Assembly: GCF_914767665.1 (NCBI RefSeq)
Contig: NC_059508.1
Span: forward strand, 20,062,001-20,126,000
Source: Harmonia axyridis
Taxonomy: Eukaryota > Arthropoda > Insecta > Coleoptera > Coccinellidae
Direction of reading: 5' to 3'
Length of the DNA: 64,000 bases
The notes beneath the pieces were generated by a model, which worked only from the letters and a program-made list of their open reading frames with translations, did not search any database and was not told the DNA's origin. Position 1 is the stretch's first letter. Every line of letters starts with the position of its first letter. This document shows, one piece after another, positions 22,034 to 32,580 of the stretch. The position numbers and the translations under genes were made by a program.

Positions 22034-22262
22034 TGTTAAAGTAATCTGTAATAGGATACAATTTTCCACTCACTCATAGAGGGCGCTAGACACTATAAAG
22101 AATACTGTATTATGGAATGTTCTAGAAATATAAAAGTGTATAAAAAACCGCGTCACTTGAGTAGTTGTTGTTGTTGAATATAATGGGTGAAGAACACGTT
22201 TTATGTTGGAGCATTGTTGGAGGTCTGAATAAATATATTTTAAAGTAATTGAAAACTGTTTA
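22034..22262 (+). repeat. 3' LTR of copia
   Basis: 229 bp, TGTTAAAG...CTGTTTA; two mismatches to the 5' LTR by eye. Followed by the target duplication GTCAT (22263-22267). Confidence 0.94.
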
Positions 22263-22274
22263 GTCATTAGCCTC

Positions 22275-22751
22275 TAACCTAACCATCACCGGCCTCTTTC
22301 GGTTCGTGCGGGGATGCGTCAGGGTTGCCCACTCAGCCCCATATACAGCCCCATAATCTTCAACATTGCACTGGAATCTTTGTTTCGGGCTGCTCTCAAC
22401 ACCGAACTAGGCTACAAGATAGACGTCAACAACATCGTCATTTTGGACTATGCGGATGATCTGGTGATAGTAACCGCACGCCCGAAGATATGCAGATCCC
22501 CTTGACAGCATCGGAGGAACAGCAGCTGCCTGTGGCCTTACTTTCAAGCCGGGAAAGTGCGGGTCTCTCACTTTGGACTGCCGGCGTGAACATACCTGCC
22601 GGGACCTTACTTACTCGATCTAGGGTAAACCCCAACGCTGGCGGAAGATCAGACCTACGAACATCTCGGCATCCCGAAGTGCTACCACGTCGACCATTTC
22701 CCGGTCATCGATAGGATGACCAGAGATGTACAAAAGCTCGATAATTCTCTT
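22275..22751 (+). pseudogene. R2-like LINE fragment 2 (RT palm and thumb)
   Basis: Resumes the R2-like frame after the copia and host-like inserts: PLSVRAGMRQGCPLSP (about 22292-22338), ILDYADDLVIVT (about 22438), then in shifted frames GLTFKPGKCGSLTLDC (about 22538) and YEHLGIPKCYHVDHFP (about 22658), ending DRMTRDVQKLDNSLL near 22750. At least two frameshifts and one stop. The next residues of the family (APWQKI) occur at 23412, after repeat X copy A. Confidence 0.75.
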
Positions 22752-23409
22752 CTGCTTCTTGAGACCCATAAGTCTGCTTCCAACCCTAAGGAAAACCTTA
22801 GACATAACAAAACAGACATCGCAAACAGAAAAAACATAGATGTAGAATAATGCATAACAATTCAAGCAAGACTGGAAAAACCAAGATCGGATCACTAGAC
22901 AAACCACACACATCATGTTGGCAATGTTGGCAAAGTTGTAAATGGGTAATTGGTGGAATGACCGTCCATCTTACTAATGAGATTTCATCTCTGGTCCTGC
23001 CATTTAATATATACAACTTCAAACCCTAATATCTGAAACTTCAATACCCTGATGTAGCTCAAAAGTTGAAAGGTGTTGGACATGGAATCTTTGGTTATAT
23101 CTCTGAAGGATAAAATTCATCAGTGAAACGAACCCGATCATTTAATACCATTTTCGGTTTTAAAATTCGACATAACATACATTTGGGCAGAATAATAGCC
23201 CGAATGGGCGTTGAAGATGAATTTGAGGATACGTCTGCGAATTTTATATATCTAATCCAAAGTTGAATTATTTAGACTTGGCAGGTTTCGAAACTCAGTA
23301 TATGAATTTATCACTCTGAAGAGAATTACCTTTAATGATACTGCAATGAACTAAGTGTTGAATTCGTGTCGATTAAGAATTTAGCGCAATTTCATAGATA
23401 ATGCCAACA
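22752..23409 (+). repeat. repeat X, copy A (658 bp)
   Basis: Begins CTGCTTCTTGAGACCC and ends ATAATGCCAACA. It is inserted between codons of the R2-like ORF. Copies B (25103-25748) and C (26457-26796 plus 28843-28908) match it at more than 95 percent by eye. No clear inverted ends, tail or coding frame shared by all copies. Possibly a non-autonomous element; class unknown. Confidence 0.75.
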
Positions 23410-24327
23410 GTAAGCACCGTGGCAGAAAATCTACGCCCTTGTTATTTTCATCCTGCCAAAAGTTTCTTTCGTTCTGAGGGAATAAGCTCAGAATGCATGA
23501 CAGGCAGGTGAAGAGAGCCCGGAAATCCTGAATGAAATTTCCACAGAGAGCCAATCTCGAACTACTATATGTGCCAATGAAGAGGGATGGCACTGGTGTC
23601 TTGTTGAGACGTTCGGTAGAGATGGTGGCAACATTTCGTCGCTATGGTCCAGGGCTAGAAATGCAACGAGGAGGTTCTCAAAGAGGCTGGAGATGGGATG
23701 GACGACCATCAACACATCCCTTTTCATCCAGATCGGTCAGAACGATTCGCCAGATAGTCAGACGATTACACCATCTTGTCGTCAGAACCTTGAATGGAGG
23801 CTCAAGTACGCTAAGGAATTTGTTTGCGTCATCCCTGACCCGAAAACCGGACCTGGGAGAAACATTCAAGTGCTTCTCGAAGAGTGCCGCCAGCAATCCC
23901 TTCATCACACGCTTCTGCGACTGGCAATTAATCCACAGGGTCAGACTGGACTTCGTCTCACTCAATGCCACCAAAGATTCCGGAGTGGTGATAAGCGGTG
24001 TCGGAGGTCTCAGGAACATCAAGAAACTTTGCCACGCATCATAAACTACTGTAAAATGCATTCGGCAGCGTGGCAAAGGAGACACAATGCCGTTCTAGAT
24101 AATTTTTTCAAATCCATTCTGGACAGGATGGGAATCGTACTGGTCAACAGACAGGACCCTCTGGTGAACAATTTACGGCCCGACATCGTCATCATATACG
24201 AAAAGGAGTCTAGGATCACGATTATCGACGTGACGATTCCCTTCGAGAATGAGCCTCAAGCCCTCGAGAGAGCAAAGGTTTTAAAGGTAAAAGACGCCGG
24301 CTTAGTGACATTCAGTCTTGCTTGACC
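23410..24327 (+). pseudogene. R2-like LINE fragment 3 (C-terminal zinc knuckle and restriction-like endonuclease)
   Basis: Continues directly from fragment 2: APWQKIYALVIFILPKVSFV (about 23412), then PQRANLELLYVPMKRDGTGV (about 23537). After a frame change come TLPRIINYCKMHSAAWQRRH (about 24022), the second half of a CCHC knuckle, and the endonuclease core LRPDIVIIY...ITIIDVTIPFEN (about 24170-24250), a PD-(D/E)xK signature. It ends at a stop at 24323. Together with fragments 1 and 2 this makes one R2-like LINE interrupted three times. Defective through frameshifts. Confidence 0.78.
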
Positions 24328-24359
24328 TTCCCTCAAACCATAATGTGGTCAAATTCAAT

Positions 24360-24976
24360 ATTCGAGGACACTTCTGAGACAAAACGACAAGAAAAATCTT
24401 CGATTTTATTCTACCACAGATTGGAAAGAATATCGTAGAATTCTGAACAGAAAAATCGTCATTAACAATCACATAGACTCAGTTGAATTTCTAGAACAGA
24501 AATTATCCAAACAATATCCATCAACAGCTACCGAAGCAAACACAGACGTTGACATGACCACTCAAAGCGACACAGAAGAAGAAAAGAACACACAAAAAAA
24601 ACAAAAACGTATATGCCAAATAAGCAGGACACAAAAAAACAAAGAAGGGTGGAAAACCTCTGAGAAAATAAATAGCAACAAGGACATCATGGGACTCGAA
24701 AACAACAAAAGACATATTACAACAACTTGAGGAAGCAATGAAAGACATACTACAGAACAACGAACTTAAGAACGTCATACCCATCAATGACGAAAAAGTA
24801 ATTGTTCAATGCAAGGACAGAACACAACATGACAAACTAAAGCAAGTATTGAAAAAGGCGAAAGAAATTAGCGTTAAAACAGACAAAACAAGAAAACCAA
24901 CGTTTAGGCTTACTGGCATAACAAACGGTTACACGGTCAAAGAACTGAACGCCAAGAAAGGAAAAAGGACAGGATA
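24360..24976 (+). pseudogene. LINE ORF scraps (Jockey/R1-type)
   Basis: Two coding scraps. The first (about 24378-24730) reads LRFYSTTDWKEYRRILNRKI, like the region after the endonuclease of Jockey-type LINEs, then becomes Lys/Thr-rich. The second (24738-24976) reads VIVQCKDRTQHDKLKQVLKK...RKPTFRLTGI, like the pre-zinc-finger region of ORF1 proteins. Their order is not that of an intact LINE. No catalytic residues. Family placement is tentative. Confidence 0.4.
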
Positions 24977-25102
24977 AGATATCAAACGAAGCCATGACAT
25001 ATTTATATGACGCAGTAAAAGACGAACTGACCGACATGTAAAAAGACATGTAAACATTTCCGAGGGTTTGGAAGCAGGTTCATGTGGGCTGATTGCCAAA
25101 AA

Positions 25103-25748
25103 AGCACTGCTTCTTGAGACCCATGAGTCTGCTTCCAACCCTAGGGAAAACCTTAGACATAACAAAACAGACATCGCAAACAGAAAAAACATAGATGTAG
25201 AATAATGCATAACAATTCAAGCTAGACTGGAAAAACCAAGATCGGATCACAAACCACACACATCATGTTGGCAATGTTGGCGAAGTTGTAAATGGGTAAT
25301 TGGTGGAATGACCGTTCATCTTACTAATGAGATTTCATATCTGGTCCTGCCATTTGATATCTACAACTTCAAACCCTAATATCTGAAACTTCAATACCCT
25401 GATGTAGCTCAAAAGTTGGTCTTTGGTTATATCTCTGAAGGATATAATTCATCAGTGAAACGAACCCGATCATTTGATACCATTTTCGGTTTTAAAATTC
25501 GACATAACATACATTTGGGCAGAATAATAGCCCGAATGGGCGTTGAAGATGAATTTGAGGATACGTCTGCGAATTTTATATGTCTAATCCAAAGTTGAAT
25601 TATTTAGACTTGTCAGGTTTCGAAACTCAGTATATGAATTTATCACTCTGAAAAGAATTACCTTTAATGATACTGCCATGAACTAAGTGTTGAATTCATG
25701 TCGATTAAGAATTTAGCGCAATTTCATAGACAATGCCAACACAGGAGA
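25103..25748 (+). repeat. repeat X, copy B
   Basis: Same start (CTGCTTCTTGAGACCC) and end (ATGCCAACA) as copy A, with about 20 bases missing around AAAGGTGTTGGACATGGAA. It is followed directly by the satellite array. Confidence 0.75.
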
Positions 25749-26456
25749 TCTTATGTTCATGTTTTCCGATATTTAAAGTTATATGGGGTACCCCCCTCCG
25801 ACATTTGAGGTGTAAGTGTATGCGGTAAACGGTGCTCCTTACCGCCATTGGTTGACAATAAATAACCAGAATCTGAATTCCATTCCGTCCAGATTCTTAG
25901 GTATGATATTTCAAGTTATATGGGCTGACATTTCCGCCTTCTTGAGGTGCATTTGGATGCGGTAAACGACATTATTTTCTGCTATTATTTGTTGGCATAT
26001 CCCCAAAACGTTAATTCGATCCTATGTTCATTTTTTCAGATATGACATTTAATGTTATATGGGGTACCCCCCTCCGGCCCTTGTGGTGTAAGTGGATGCG
26101 GTAAACGGTACTTCTTACTGCTATTGGTTGATCATAAATAACCAGAATCTGAATTCGATCCCGTCCAGATTCTTAGGCATGACATTTTAAATTATATGGG
26201 GTGTCACTTCCGCCTTCTTGAGGTGCAAGTGGATGCGGTGAACCGCATTATAATATGCTATTATTTGTAAGCATATCCCCAAAACATGTTTTCAGATATG
26301 ACATTTCAAGTTATATGGGGTAGTTTAAATGGGGTATTGGTTGATCATAAATAACTAGAATCTGAATTCGATTCTGTCCAGATTCTTAGGTATGATATTT
26401 CACGTAATATGGAATGACACTTCCGCCTTCTTGTGGTGCAAGTGGATACGGTAAAC
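25749..26456 (+). repeat. higher-order satellite, about 270-bp period, 2.6 copies
   Basis: Units begin at about 25753, 26023 and 26285 with ATGTTCAT...GATAT. Each unit holds two related 135-bp halves that share TTATATGG...GTGGATGCGGT but differ in the middle (CCCCCCTCCGG versus CTTCCGCCTTCTTG). The third unit has an internal deletion. Noncoding. Confidence 0.8.
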
Positions 26457-26796
26457 GACAACTTCAAACCCTAATATCTGAAACTTCAATACCCTGATGT
26501 AGCTCAAAAGTTGAAAGGTGTTGGACATGGAATCTTTGGTTATATCTCTGAAGGATAAAATTCATCAGTGAAACGAACCCGATCATTTAATACCATTTTC
26601 GGTTTTAAAATTCGACATAACATACATTTGGGCAGAATAATAGCCCGAATGGGCGTTGAAGATGAATTTGAGGATACGTCTGCGAATTTTATGTCTTATC
26701 CAAAGTTGAATCATTTAGACTTGGCAGGTTTCGAAACTCAGTATATGAATTTATCACTCTAAAAAGAATTACCTTTAATGATACTGCCATGAACTA
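26457..26796 (+). repeat. repeat X, copy C, left part (starts internally)
   Basis: Joins the satellite at ACAACTTCAAACCC and runs to GAACTAA, where the CCCAGCAAACAC element interrupts it; the rest is at 28843-28908. Confidence 0.75.
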
Positions 26797-27702
26797 ACCC
26801 AGCAAACACGTCACATCACTTGGCAGTTTCGCGAAGTCTCAAATTGCACATTGACAGATATCTTCATTGCGATTACGCATACTTGTTCTAAACATATTTA
26901 TTTTGCGACATTGCTTTGTTAACAACAATTCGAAGATGCAGTGATAATAATTTGAGGATATTAATAAATAACCACAAAGCCATCCCCATAGAAAGTGGTA
27001 AATTAGTAGTTAAAAAGTTTACCATCGAGCGACTTCGCAACGAAGTCTTTTTGAGAACTACACAATGTTAACATGAATTGGATGATATTTCAAATCCTTT
27101 TTGAGTGGGTCACTTTATGTTCCCAATGTGGCTGTTTATTCTGGTGAATGTAATAGTAATACTTTGCAGATTATTATTTTCAATTATCCATCTGTGGCAC
27201 TGAAATATCCAGCCCTCAAAGAGTCCGACGAATATTTATTTATTCTCCTTCATCTGGATGTAATAAACAAAAACAAACGATTCAGAGCAATCCGAGAGGT
27301 CGTCGGTGAAACCAGAACGTGATCCTAATAGAAGCATTTTTGCAACAAAATACAGATTACGTCTTCACTTGGTCCGTTTTCTGGCTGATCGAGCGATATT
27401 TCGAAAACTACAATAGCTATAGGCTTCCCGTTTTTTCAGTTTTATTTGTGCGTTGGTGTCTGCCATGTGGCTGGTGATATAGCTATATCACCAAAAAACC
27501 AATAAATTAAAATATATATAGTATTTTTTTATAAGTGGTCAAATGAAGACCGGCTCTGTTTGTTAATTTTATTATTTTATGAGAGATAATTTCTCTTTTT
27601 TGTGACGTTTGTTTTTTATATTAGATTGAATAATTATTTATTATATGGATGTTTCATTACTTCATTTCCCATTTCCAAATTGTATGTACAAATTTCTACA
27701 GG

Positions 27703-27974
27703 ATTACTTTTGTGATATTCATAAAATAGTCCCTTTGGCACTATACAGTGTGTTTCCAAATTGTATGTATGACTTTGTACAAGATATTCTACACATTAAA
27801 TAAATGATATTCTATATAGGAATCCTTGTCCGAATTTGAACAATACAAGGCATTTGACCTATATTAAATATCATTTATTCAATGGGTAGAATATCTTGTC
27901 AAAGTCATACATACAATTTGGAAACGCACTGTATAGTGCCAAAGGGACTTTTTTATGAATATCACAAAAGTAAT
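27703..27974. repeat. inner MITE with inverted arms of about 115 bp
   Basis: ATTACTTTTGTGATATTC at 27703 is mirrored by GAATATCACAAAAGTAAT ending at 27974. The arms continue through CCCTTTGGCACTATACAGTG and TTTCCAAATTGTATGTATGA with few mismatches. A short unpaired centre (about 27822-27850) separates them. Noncoding. Confidence 0.8.
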
Positions 27975-28204
27975 GTTTTGTGGGGATTACAGATTCCTGC
28001 GTTACGGTCATGGTGGCGCTGCCAACCAGGTTAACGCTTCCCCCAACAGAGGGCGCAACAATCTACTTAAGCCTCGAAGTAAGCATCTTAAACGGATATA
28101 AGCCGAGGAATCCCAGTCAAATAGCAACCTACATCATGTAGCATTTTGTGTCTTGTATTATATCTGTACTATAGTTCATTTTTACAGTTTTATTTAATAA
28201 CCGT

Positions 28205-28292
28205 CTAACTAGGAGTAGGCAGATAAAGGCCTAGTTAGAAAACCATTTATTTTTCCCGCTAACTAGGAGTAGGCAGATTGAGACCTAGTTAG
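28205..28292 (+). repeat. two near-identical hairpins (CTAACTAGG...CCTAGTTAG)
   Basis: 28205-28238 and 28259-28292 each pair CTAACTAGG with CCTAGTTAG around a 16-base loop starting AGTAGGCAGAT. The loops differ in three positions while all stem bases are kept. They lie in a 400-bp stretch (27975-28378) that looks LTR-like (TATAAGC near 28098) but whose ends I cannot define. 28379-28830 shows nothing further. Confidence 0.6.
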
Positions 28293-28842
28293 CGCATGTT
28301 CCGTTATAGTTATCCCGAGGTTAATCAGGAGGCCTGATTATACCCCACCATCGACCAAGTCGTCACGCTGTCCCAAAAGTTTTATTAAGTTCAAAATTTT
28401 ATCTTATATGGAAGTCAGTATGTGTACTCTATGTGTAGTGAAAAAAAGAATAGAATTGAGAAGTCTAATAATGATATCCTAATGAAATCATAATCGAACT
28501 TCCTATTGAAATTGATATAATGTTCTCTATGTGTGGTGAAAAAGGGAATGGAATATAGAGATATCAAAGAGACCTCGCATGAAACGACCCAATGTGGTTA
28601 TTAAAAAGACATTTATTGACTCAAAAACTTCCATAAAAGTGACAACAAATGGATGTTTTTTTGGGGATATTTTTTCATGTCTCAATTTGAACAACACAAC
28701 GACTTGAAATGCGTACATGATGTCGCGGACATTTCGCTGCAAATGCGAGCGGGAGGCAATGTTTTTAATACATCGCATGCGAGCTTTTAGTTGCAAAGTT
28801 ACTTCCATGGTACTTCACAGTTACCTCCCAGTGTTTGCTGGG

Positions 28843-28908
28843 AAGTGTTGAATTCATGTCGGTTAAGAATTTAGCGCAATTTCATAGACAATGCCAACAA
28901 AGGAGAAC
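28843..28908 (+). repeat. repeat X, copy C, right part
   Basis: AAGTGTTGAATTCATGTCGG to ATGCCAACA completes copy C. 28909-29160 is AT-rich without a recognisable feature. Confidence 0.75.
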
Positions 28909-29162
28909 TTTCTGAATTATATAGGTATAGACAAGGAATATTATTTTTATTCTCTGAATAAATGAAAAAAATATTTTGTCATCTGTTGTAGATGTTATTT
29001 CTCATACATTCAGTATGGACAGTTGGGCCGTTGCACAAAACAAGCGAGTAAAAATCCTTTCTCCGTGCCAGGAACATCTTGTAAGAGTTGGTTATCATTA
29101 ATTGAAACTATGGGTATAAATCATTTTCAGTTGGAGGATAAGAACTGCATTGAATTCAACCA

Positions 29163-29560
29163 CTAAGCAACCACTAATATAAAGAGGGCGGAATGAAGAG
29201 CCCTGAAAGAATTGAAATCAGACCCCACCATCAAAATACTCCCGGCAGACAAGGGAAATGCGACGGTCATCATGGATGTGGACCAGTTCAATGAAAAAAT
29301 CAGAGAGGTGTTAGAAGCAGAAGAATACAAGAAATTGAAGGACCCCACTTCATCAGTGGAAGACAAAGTCTCATAAAGTCAAGACTAACACCCTATTACA
29401 GCAAACCTCCACATCTATACAGTCTCCCAAAAATACATAAAGGAAACATCCCTTTGAGACCGATCGTCAGTTGAGAAATTCATCTTGCCACTCCTTAGCC
29501 AAGTACCTCCTTAAGATAATATCACAGACTAACCAGACAATTCACTCTGCCGTTTTTAGG
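29163..29560 (+). pseudogene. Penelope-like element fragment, N-terminal part of RT region
   Basis: Translations (with a frame change at about 29380) give ALKELKSDPTIKILPADKGN, ATVIMDVDQFNEKI, PPHLYSLPKIHKGNIPLRPI and LAKYLLKIIS, which are hallmark motifs of the N-terminal RT region of Penelope-like retroelements (LPADKGNATV, LPKIHK). Broken by stops; the continuation lies beyond the P element at 32581. Confidence 0.75.
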
Positions 29561-29846
29561 CACGGCGTTTCGTTGACCTTGAGTTTCACTATGAACTACT
29601 GTAGTAAAAAATGACAAAGATAACCGAACTTCCCACTCTTTCTAAAAGGTTCAAAACGCATGTGATTTGTCAGATTAACCCATTCAAATTATTGAATTCA
29701 CCGGATTGCTTATATTCAACTCCTATTCTCTTTGAATATTGAATACCAAGCAAAATTCATCAAAGTATTCAAAATACCTGTTTTTTCAAGAACATTAAAT
29801 ATATTTCTTTGAATTAAAACAACAAAGGAACTAAATATTTTATTAT

Positions 29847-30050
29847 TTATAATATATTTGGAATCAGTAAATATGGAAGCCGGTCAAGGTAAAAAAAGTA
29901 CGAAGTGTTGTGTTAAAAATTGTAATAGTGCAAGATATCAAGGAATTTCTACGAATTCCATAAGATTCTTCAGATTTCCTAATCCAGTTTATAAGGACCG
30001 AGTGATGCAATGGAAATTGGCTTGTAGTGATGACATAATGATGAACTAAG
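29847..30050 (+). repeat. 204-bp duplicated segment containing the THAP exon (first copy)
   Basis: Identical by eye to 30770-30973 (offset 923). It covers TATAATATATTTGG through ATGATGAACTAAG. Confidence 0.9.
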
Positions 30051-30324
30051 ATGCAATGCTGTTATTTATTTATATACGGACAAGCCAAATAACAGAATAT
30101 GCAGTATCCACTTTGATGCCAACCTAATGACAAATCACCGTTTATCGAAAAATGCAATTCCAACATTGAATCTGTTCCGAAAACCAAGAGGAATAGATGT
30201 TCAAACCCAAACAGAAGATAAAATGGGAACCGAAGGAAATCGAGTTGTACATATAGAAACTCAAACAACCAAAGAATTATCTCACCAAACACCAAGAAAA
30301 AGAAAGTTGAGGCATCTAATTGAG
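29873..30324 (+). pseudogene. P-type transposase, THAP domain exon region
   Basis: ATG 29873 (the first Met; a TTG at 29858 is not credible) begins a C2CH THAP zinc finger: CCVKNC near residue 12, FRFPNP and the conserved Trp in MQWKLAC. The frame hits TAA at 30047. The rest of the THAP module (RICSIHFD, with the C-x2-H pair) and a linker up to RKLRHLIE continue in another frame from about 30095 to 30324. THAP domains bind the element's DNA ends in P elements and THAP9. Either a small intron or an indel lies between the two parts. No intact product. Confidence 0.72.
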
Positions 30325-30382
30325 GTAATATATAGTTAAATTTGGAGAATATATAGTCAATAAAAAAAACCTTATTTTTCAG
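30325..30382 (+). other. probable 58-bp intron in the P-type transposase
   Basis: GTAATA at 30325 and TTTTTCAG ending 30382 bound an AT-rich stretch. Removing it joins the upstream frame (..LRHLIE) to the downstream frame (SKENEIKK..) in phase 0. P elements carry small introns of this kind. Confidence 0.6.
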
Positions 30383-30775
30383 TCAAAGGAAAATGAAATT
30401 AAAAAAATTAAATTAAAGACATTCAACCTCGAACAGTCTATTCAGGAAATAGATCCCTGTAAGACACAACTATCTAAAGACAAATTCAAAAAGGCTTGTG
30501 ATATTCATCTGCCAAATAGTTTTGGAAATATAGCCAAAATAATCAGTGATCTCAATGATAAAAATCTAAAAGGAAGAAGATATACCAAGGAATTTAAACA
30601 GCATGCCCTTTCATTATATTATTCCGGGCCTAAAATTTATGAAAGAATGGTTGCCATATATAATTTTCCATCAGTATCTACATTGAGGAGAATGACAGAG
30701 AATATTCAGAAAGGAACTGGTTTAAATGATTTTATATTCAGAAGTCTCAAATGGCGACTAGAAGGTAGATTATAA
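30383..30775 (+). pseudogene. P-type transposase, middle exon
   Basis: Open frame reading SKENEIKKIKLKTFNLEQ, then FGNIAKIISDLND, RRYTKEFKQHALSLYYSGPK and YNFPSVSTLRRM. The RRYTxEFKQxALxLYYxxPKxYE block is characteristic of P/THAP9-type transposases between the THAP and catalytic parts. The frame ends where the duplicated THAP segment (30770) begins, replacing coding sequence. Confidence 0.72.
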
Positions 30776-30973
30776 TATATTTGGAATCAGTAAATATGGA
30801 AGCCGGTCAAGGTAAAAAAAGTACGAAGTGTTGTGTTAAAAATTGTAATAGTGCAAGATATCAAGGAATTTCTACGAATTCCATAAGATTCTTCAGATTT
30901 CCTAATCCAGTTTATAAGGACCGAGTGATGCAATGGAAATTGGCTTGTAGTGATGACATAATGATGAACTAAG
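30770..30973 (+). repeat. 204-bp duplicated segment containing the THAP exon (second copy)
   Basis: Exact repeat of 29847-30050, placed between transposase segments that would otherwise be neighbours. A TTATAATATATTTGG microhomology lies at the junction. Confidence 0.9.
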
Positions 30974-31460
30974 GAAAACAGGATGTGTGCTTTGTCAATG
31001 GATGAAGTATCGATCAAAGCAAATTTGCAATATGATACAAAAATGATAAAACTGTGGGTTTCCACGATATTGGTTAGCATTAAGAGCTGAATTTTTCCAT
31101 TTGCTGAATACTTGATATATATAGAAAAAGTTTTTACAAAACCTTTTTATTTCAGGCAAAGAGAAAAAATATATCCCAGCAAAAAATGCCTTAGTATTGA
31201 TGGCAAGAGGAATAAACGATAATTGGAAGCAGCCATTAGGATATTATTTTTTAAATACATCCTGTAGTCCAACAGACCTGAGTGGAATTATTGGAGATTG
31301 CATCGACAAAATGGTTGAAATAGGACTTGATGCAAGAGTCCTAGTGTCTGATTTGGGCTCTAACTTTGTTGCATTTTCAAAAAATTTAGGTGTAACTGAT
31401 AAATATACTAAATTTGATATGAATGGAAAGGAATTGTATCAAATGAAAAAAAGCAAATAA
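30974..31460 (+). pseudogene. P-type transposase, RNase H-like catalytic region, partial
   Basis: Starts RMCALSMDEVSIKANLQYDT (about 30983), which carries the first catalytic Asp context (MDE). After a break, the frame from 31157 reads IPAKNALVLMARGINDNWKQ, PLGYYFLNTSCSPTD and IGLDARVLVSDLGSNF, the second Asp context, before a stop at 31458. The C-terminal third, including the final Glu, is absent. 31461-32100 is AT-rich and holds nothing I can name. Confidence 0.7.
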
Positions 31461-32123
31461 ACAGGATTCATTTATTAGTGTTGTATTTCTTAGCATATTT
31501 AATGATTTTTTTTGACAAATATTTCTTTCGAAAACATACATAACACATTCAGGCTCATCGAATTTTTCAATCAATATCTAAATGCACAGAAGATCAACAA
31601 CTAGATACTAAACAAAACAACATATATTAAAAATCAATTTCTATTCGATACTGATTCAAATTGGTATAGATTTTCATTGTGCCTGCTACTAGCTCTGATG
31701 AGGAACACTGCACAATTGATAATTAATTTGAAATGTTGCAATCAAATCAATGATAGAGATTGCAATATATCTAATGAAAACTAATATGGATTCCTCATAA
31801 TTTTCAGGAATGAAAAGCACATACTTAACATTTCATTTTAGACACTTTCAAAAAACAAGAGTATTTCTGAGAGCTTTAAAAAGGTACACCTCAAGAATTA
31901 AAAATTACACCACACTTCTAACAATACACTAAAATAACTGTGTGAAAGTATGTATCAAAAATGAAATTCCTTGGAATACTAGCATGATTACTAAAAAAAA
32001 AACGTCTATTGGTTGCTTCTCAGAATCTTATTAACGTTCTAAGGGTTGCTTGGTATCTCTGAGATTCAAAAAATCTTTTTCGTCTTACTGATGAATGACT
32101 GTTTACGGCAGACTATGATTGCA

Positions 32124-32467
32124 AGGAGAGCTCGAGCAGCGATCCTACATTGAGAGAAATATTTGAATGTAGAAATATTTGCGATTAATATTTTAAATCA
32201 AGCAAGAACAAAATCAAATTTATTTTCTTAGAACCGTCATTTTCAATAACATAACCTAAGCGAACGCAAAATCCACGATTCAAATTGAACTATTGAAAGG
32301 AGAGCTCGAGCAGCGATCCTACATTGAGAGAAATATTTGAATGTAGAAATATTGGCGATTAATATTTTAAATCAAGCAAGAACAAAATAAAATTTATTTT
32401 CTTAGAACCGTCATTTTCAATAACATAACCTAAGCGAACGCAAAATCCACGATTCAAATTGAACTAT
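32124..32467 (+). repeat. two-copy tandem duplication, about 174-bp unit, near the P-element right end
   Basis: AGGAGAGCTCGAGCAGCGAT...CACGATTCAAATTGAACTAT occurs at 32124 and again at 32298 with only a few changes. Confidence 0.85.
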
Positions 32468-32580
32468 CGCTGCGATTAGTCGAAAGAATCAATCTAGCTC
32501 TCTAATTGGTCACCCCGAATCACCCCGAACTCATTCATAAATACGAGTAGAGCGAATTCGAGGTCAAAGAAACGCCGGTG

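Larger units (their letters stand above)
17821..22262 (+). mobile_element. Ty1/copia retrotransposon, 4442 bp, recently inserted
   Basis: Two 229-bp LTRs differing at two positions by eye, a GTCAT target duplication, a tRNA-iMet-type primer site, gag, pol in copia order (PR-IN-RT-RH) and a polypurine tract. Pol has one nonsense codon and two frameshifts, so this copy cannot make full Gag-Pol although the LTRs are nearly identical. Confidence 0.95.
26797..28842. mobile_element. 2046-bp element with 12-bp CCCAGCAAACAC inverted ends, unclassified
   Basis: CCCAGCAAACAC at 26797 and its exact reverse complement GTGTTTGCTGGG at 28831-28842 bound an insertion in repeat X copy C. Comparison with uninterrupted copy B shows only AA duplicated (26795-26796 and 28843-28844). 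No transposase is readable; one 73-codon frame (27101-27322, VAVYSGECNSNTLQIIIFNY...) is open but unrecognised. It contains an inner MITE and hairpins, so it is a composite. Confidence 0.7.
29561..32580 (+). mobile_element. P-type (THAP) DNA transposon, decayed, inserted in the Penelope fragment
   Basis: A THAP domain and P-type transposase pieces lie between diverged inverted ends: CACGGCGTTTCGTTGACC at 29561 and the reverse complement of GGTCAAAGAAACGCCGGTG ending at 32580. The Penelope frame is interrupted at about the same positions. No exact 8-bp target duplication is seen, so the boundaries are approximate. Confidence 0.6.

Noticed and set aside
25416..25598. A 60-codon frame shared by repeat X copies
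   Set aside because: Copies start at different non-ATG codons, and substitutions do not favour synonymous sites by eye; likely noncoding.
30796..30972. A second independent THAP-domain gene
   Set aside because: It is a perfect 204-bp duplicate of the first exon within one P-type element, with no downstream coding continuation of its own.
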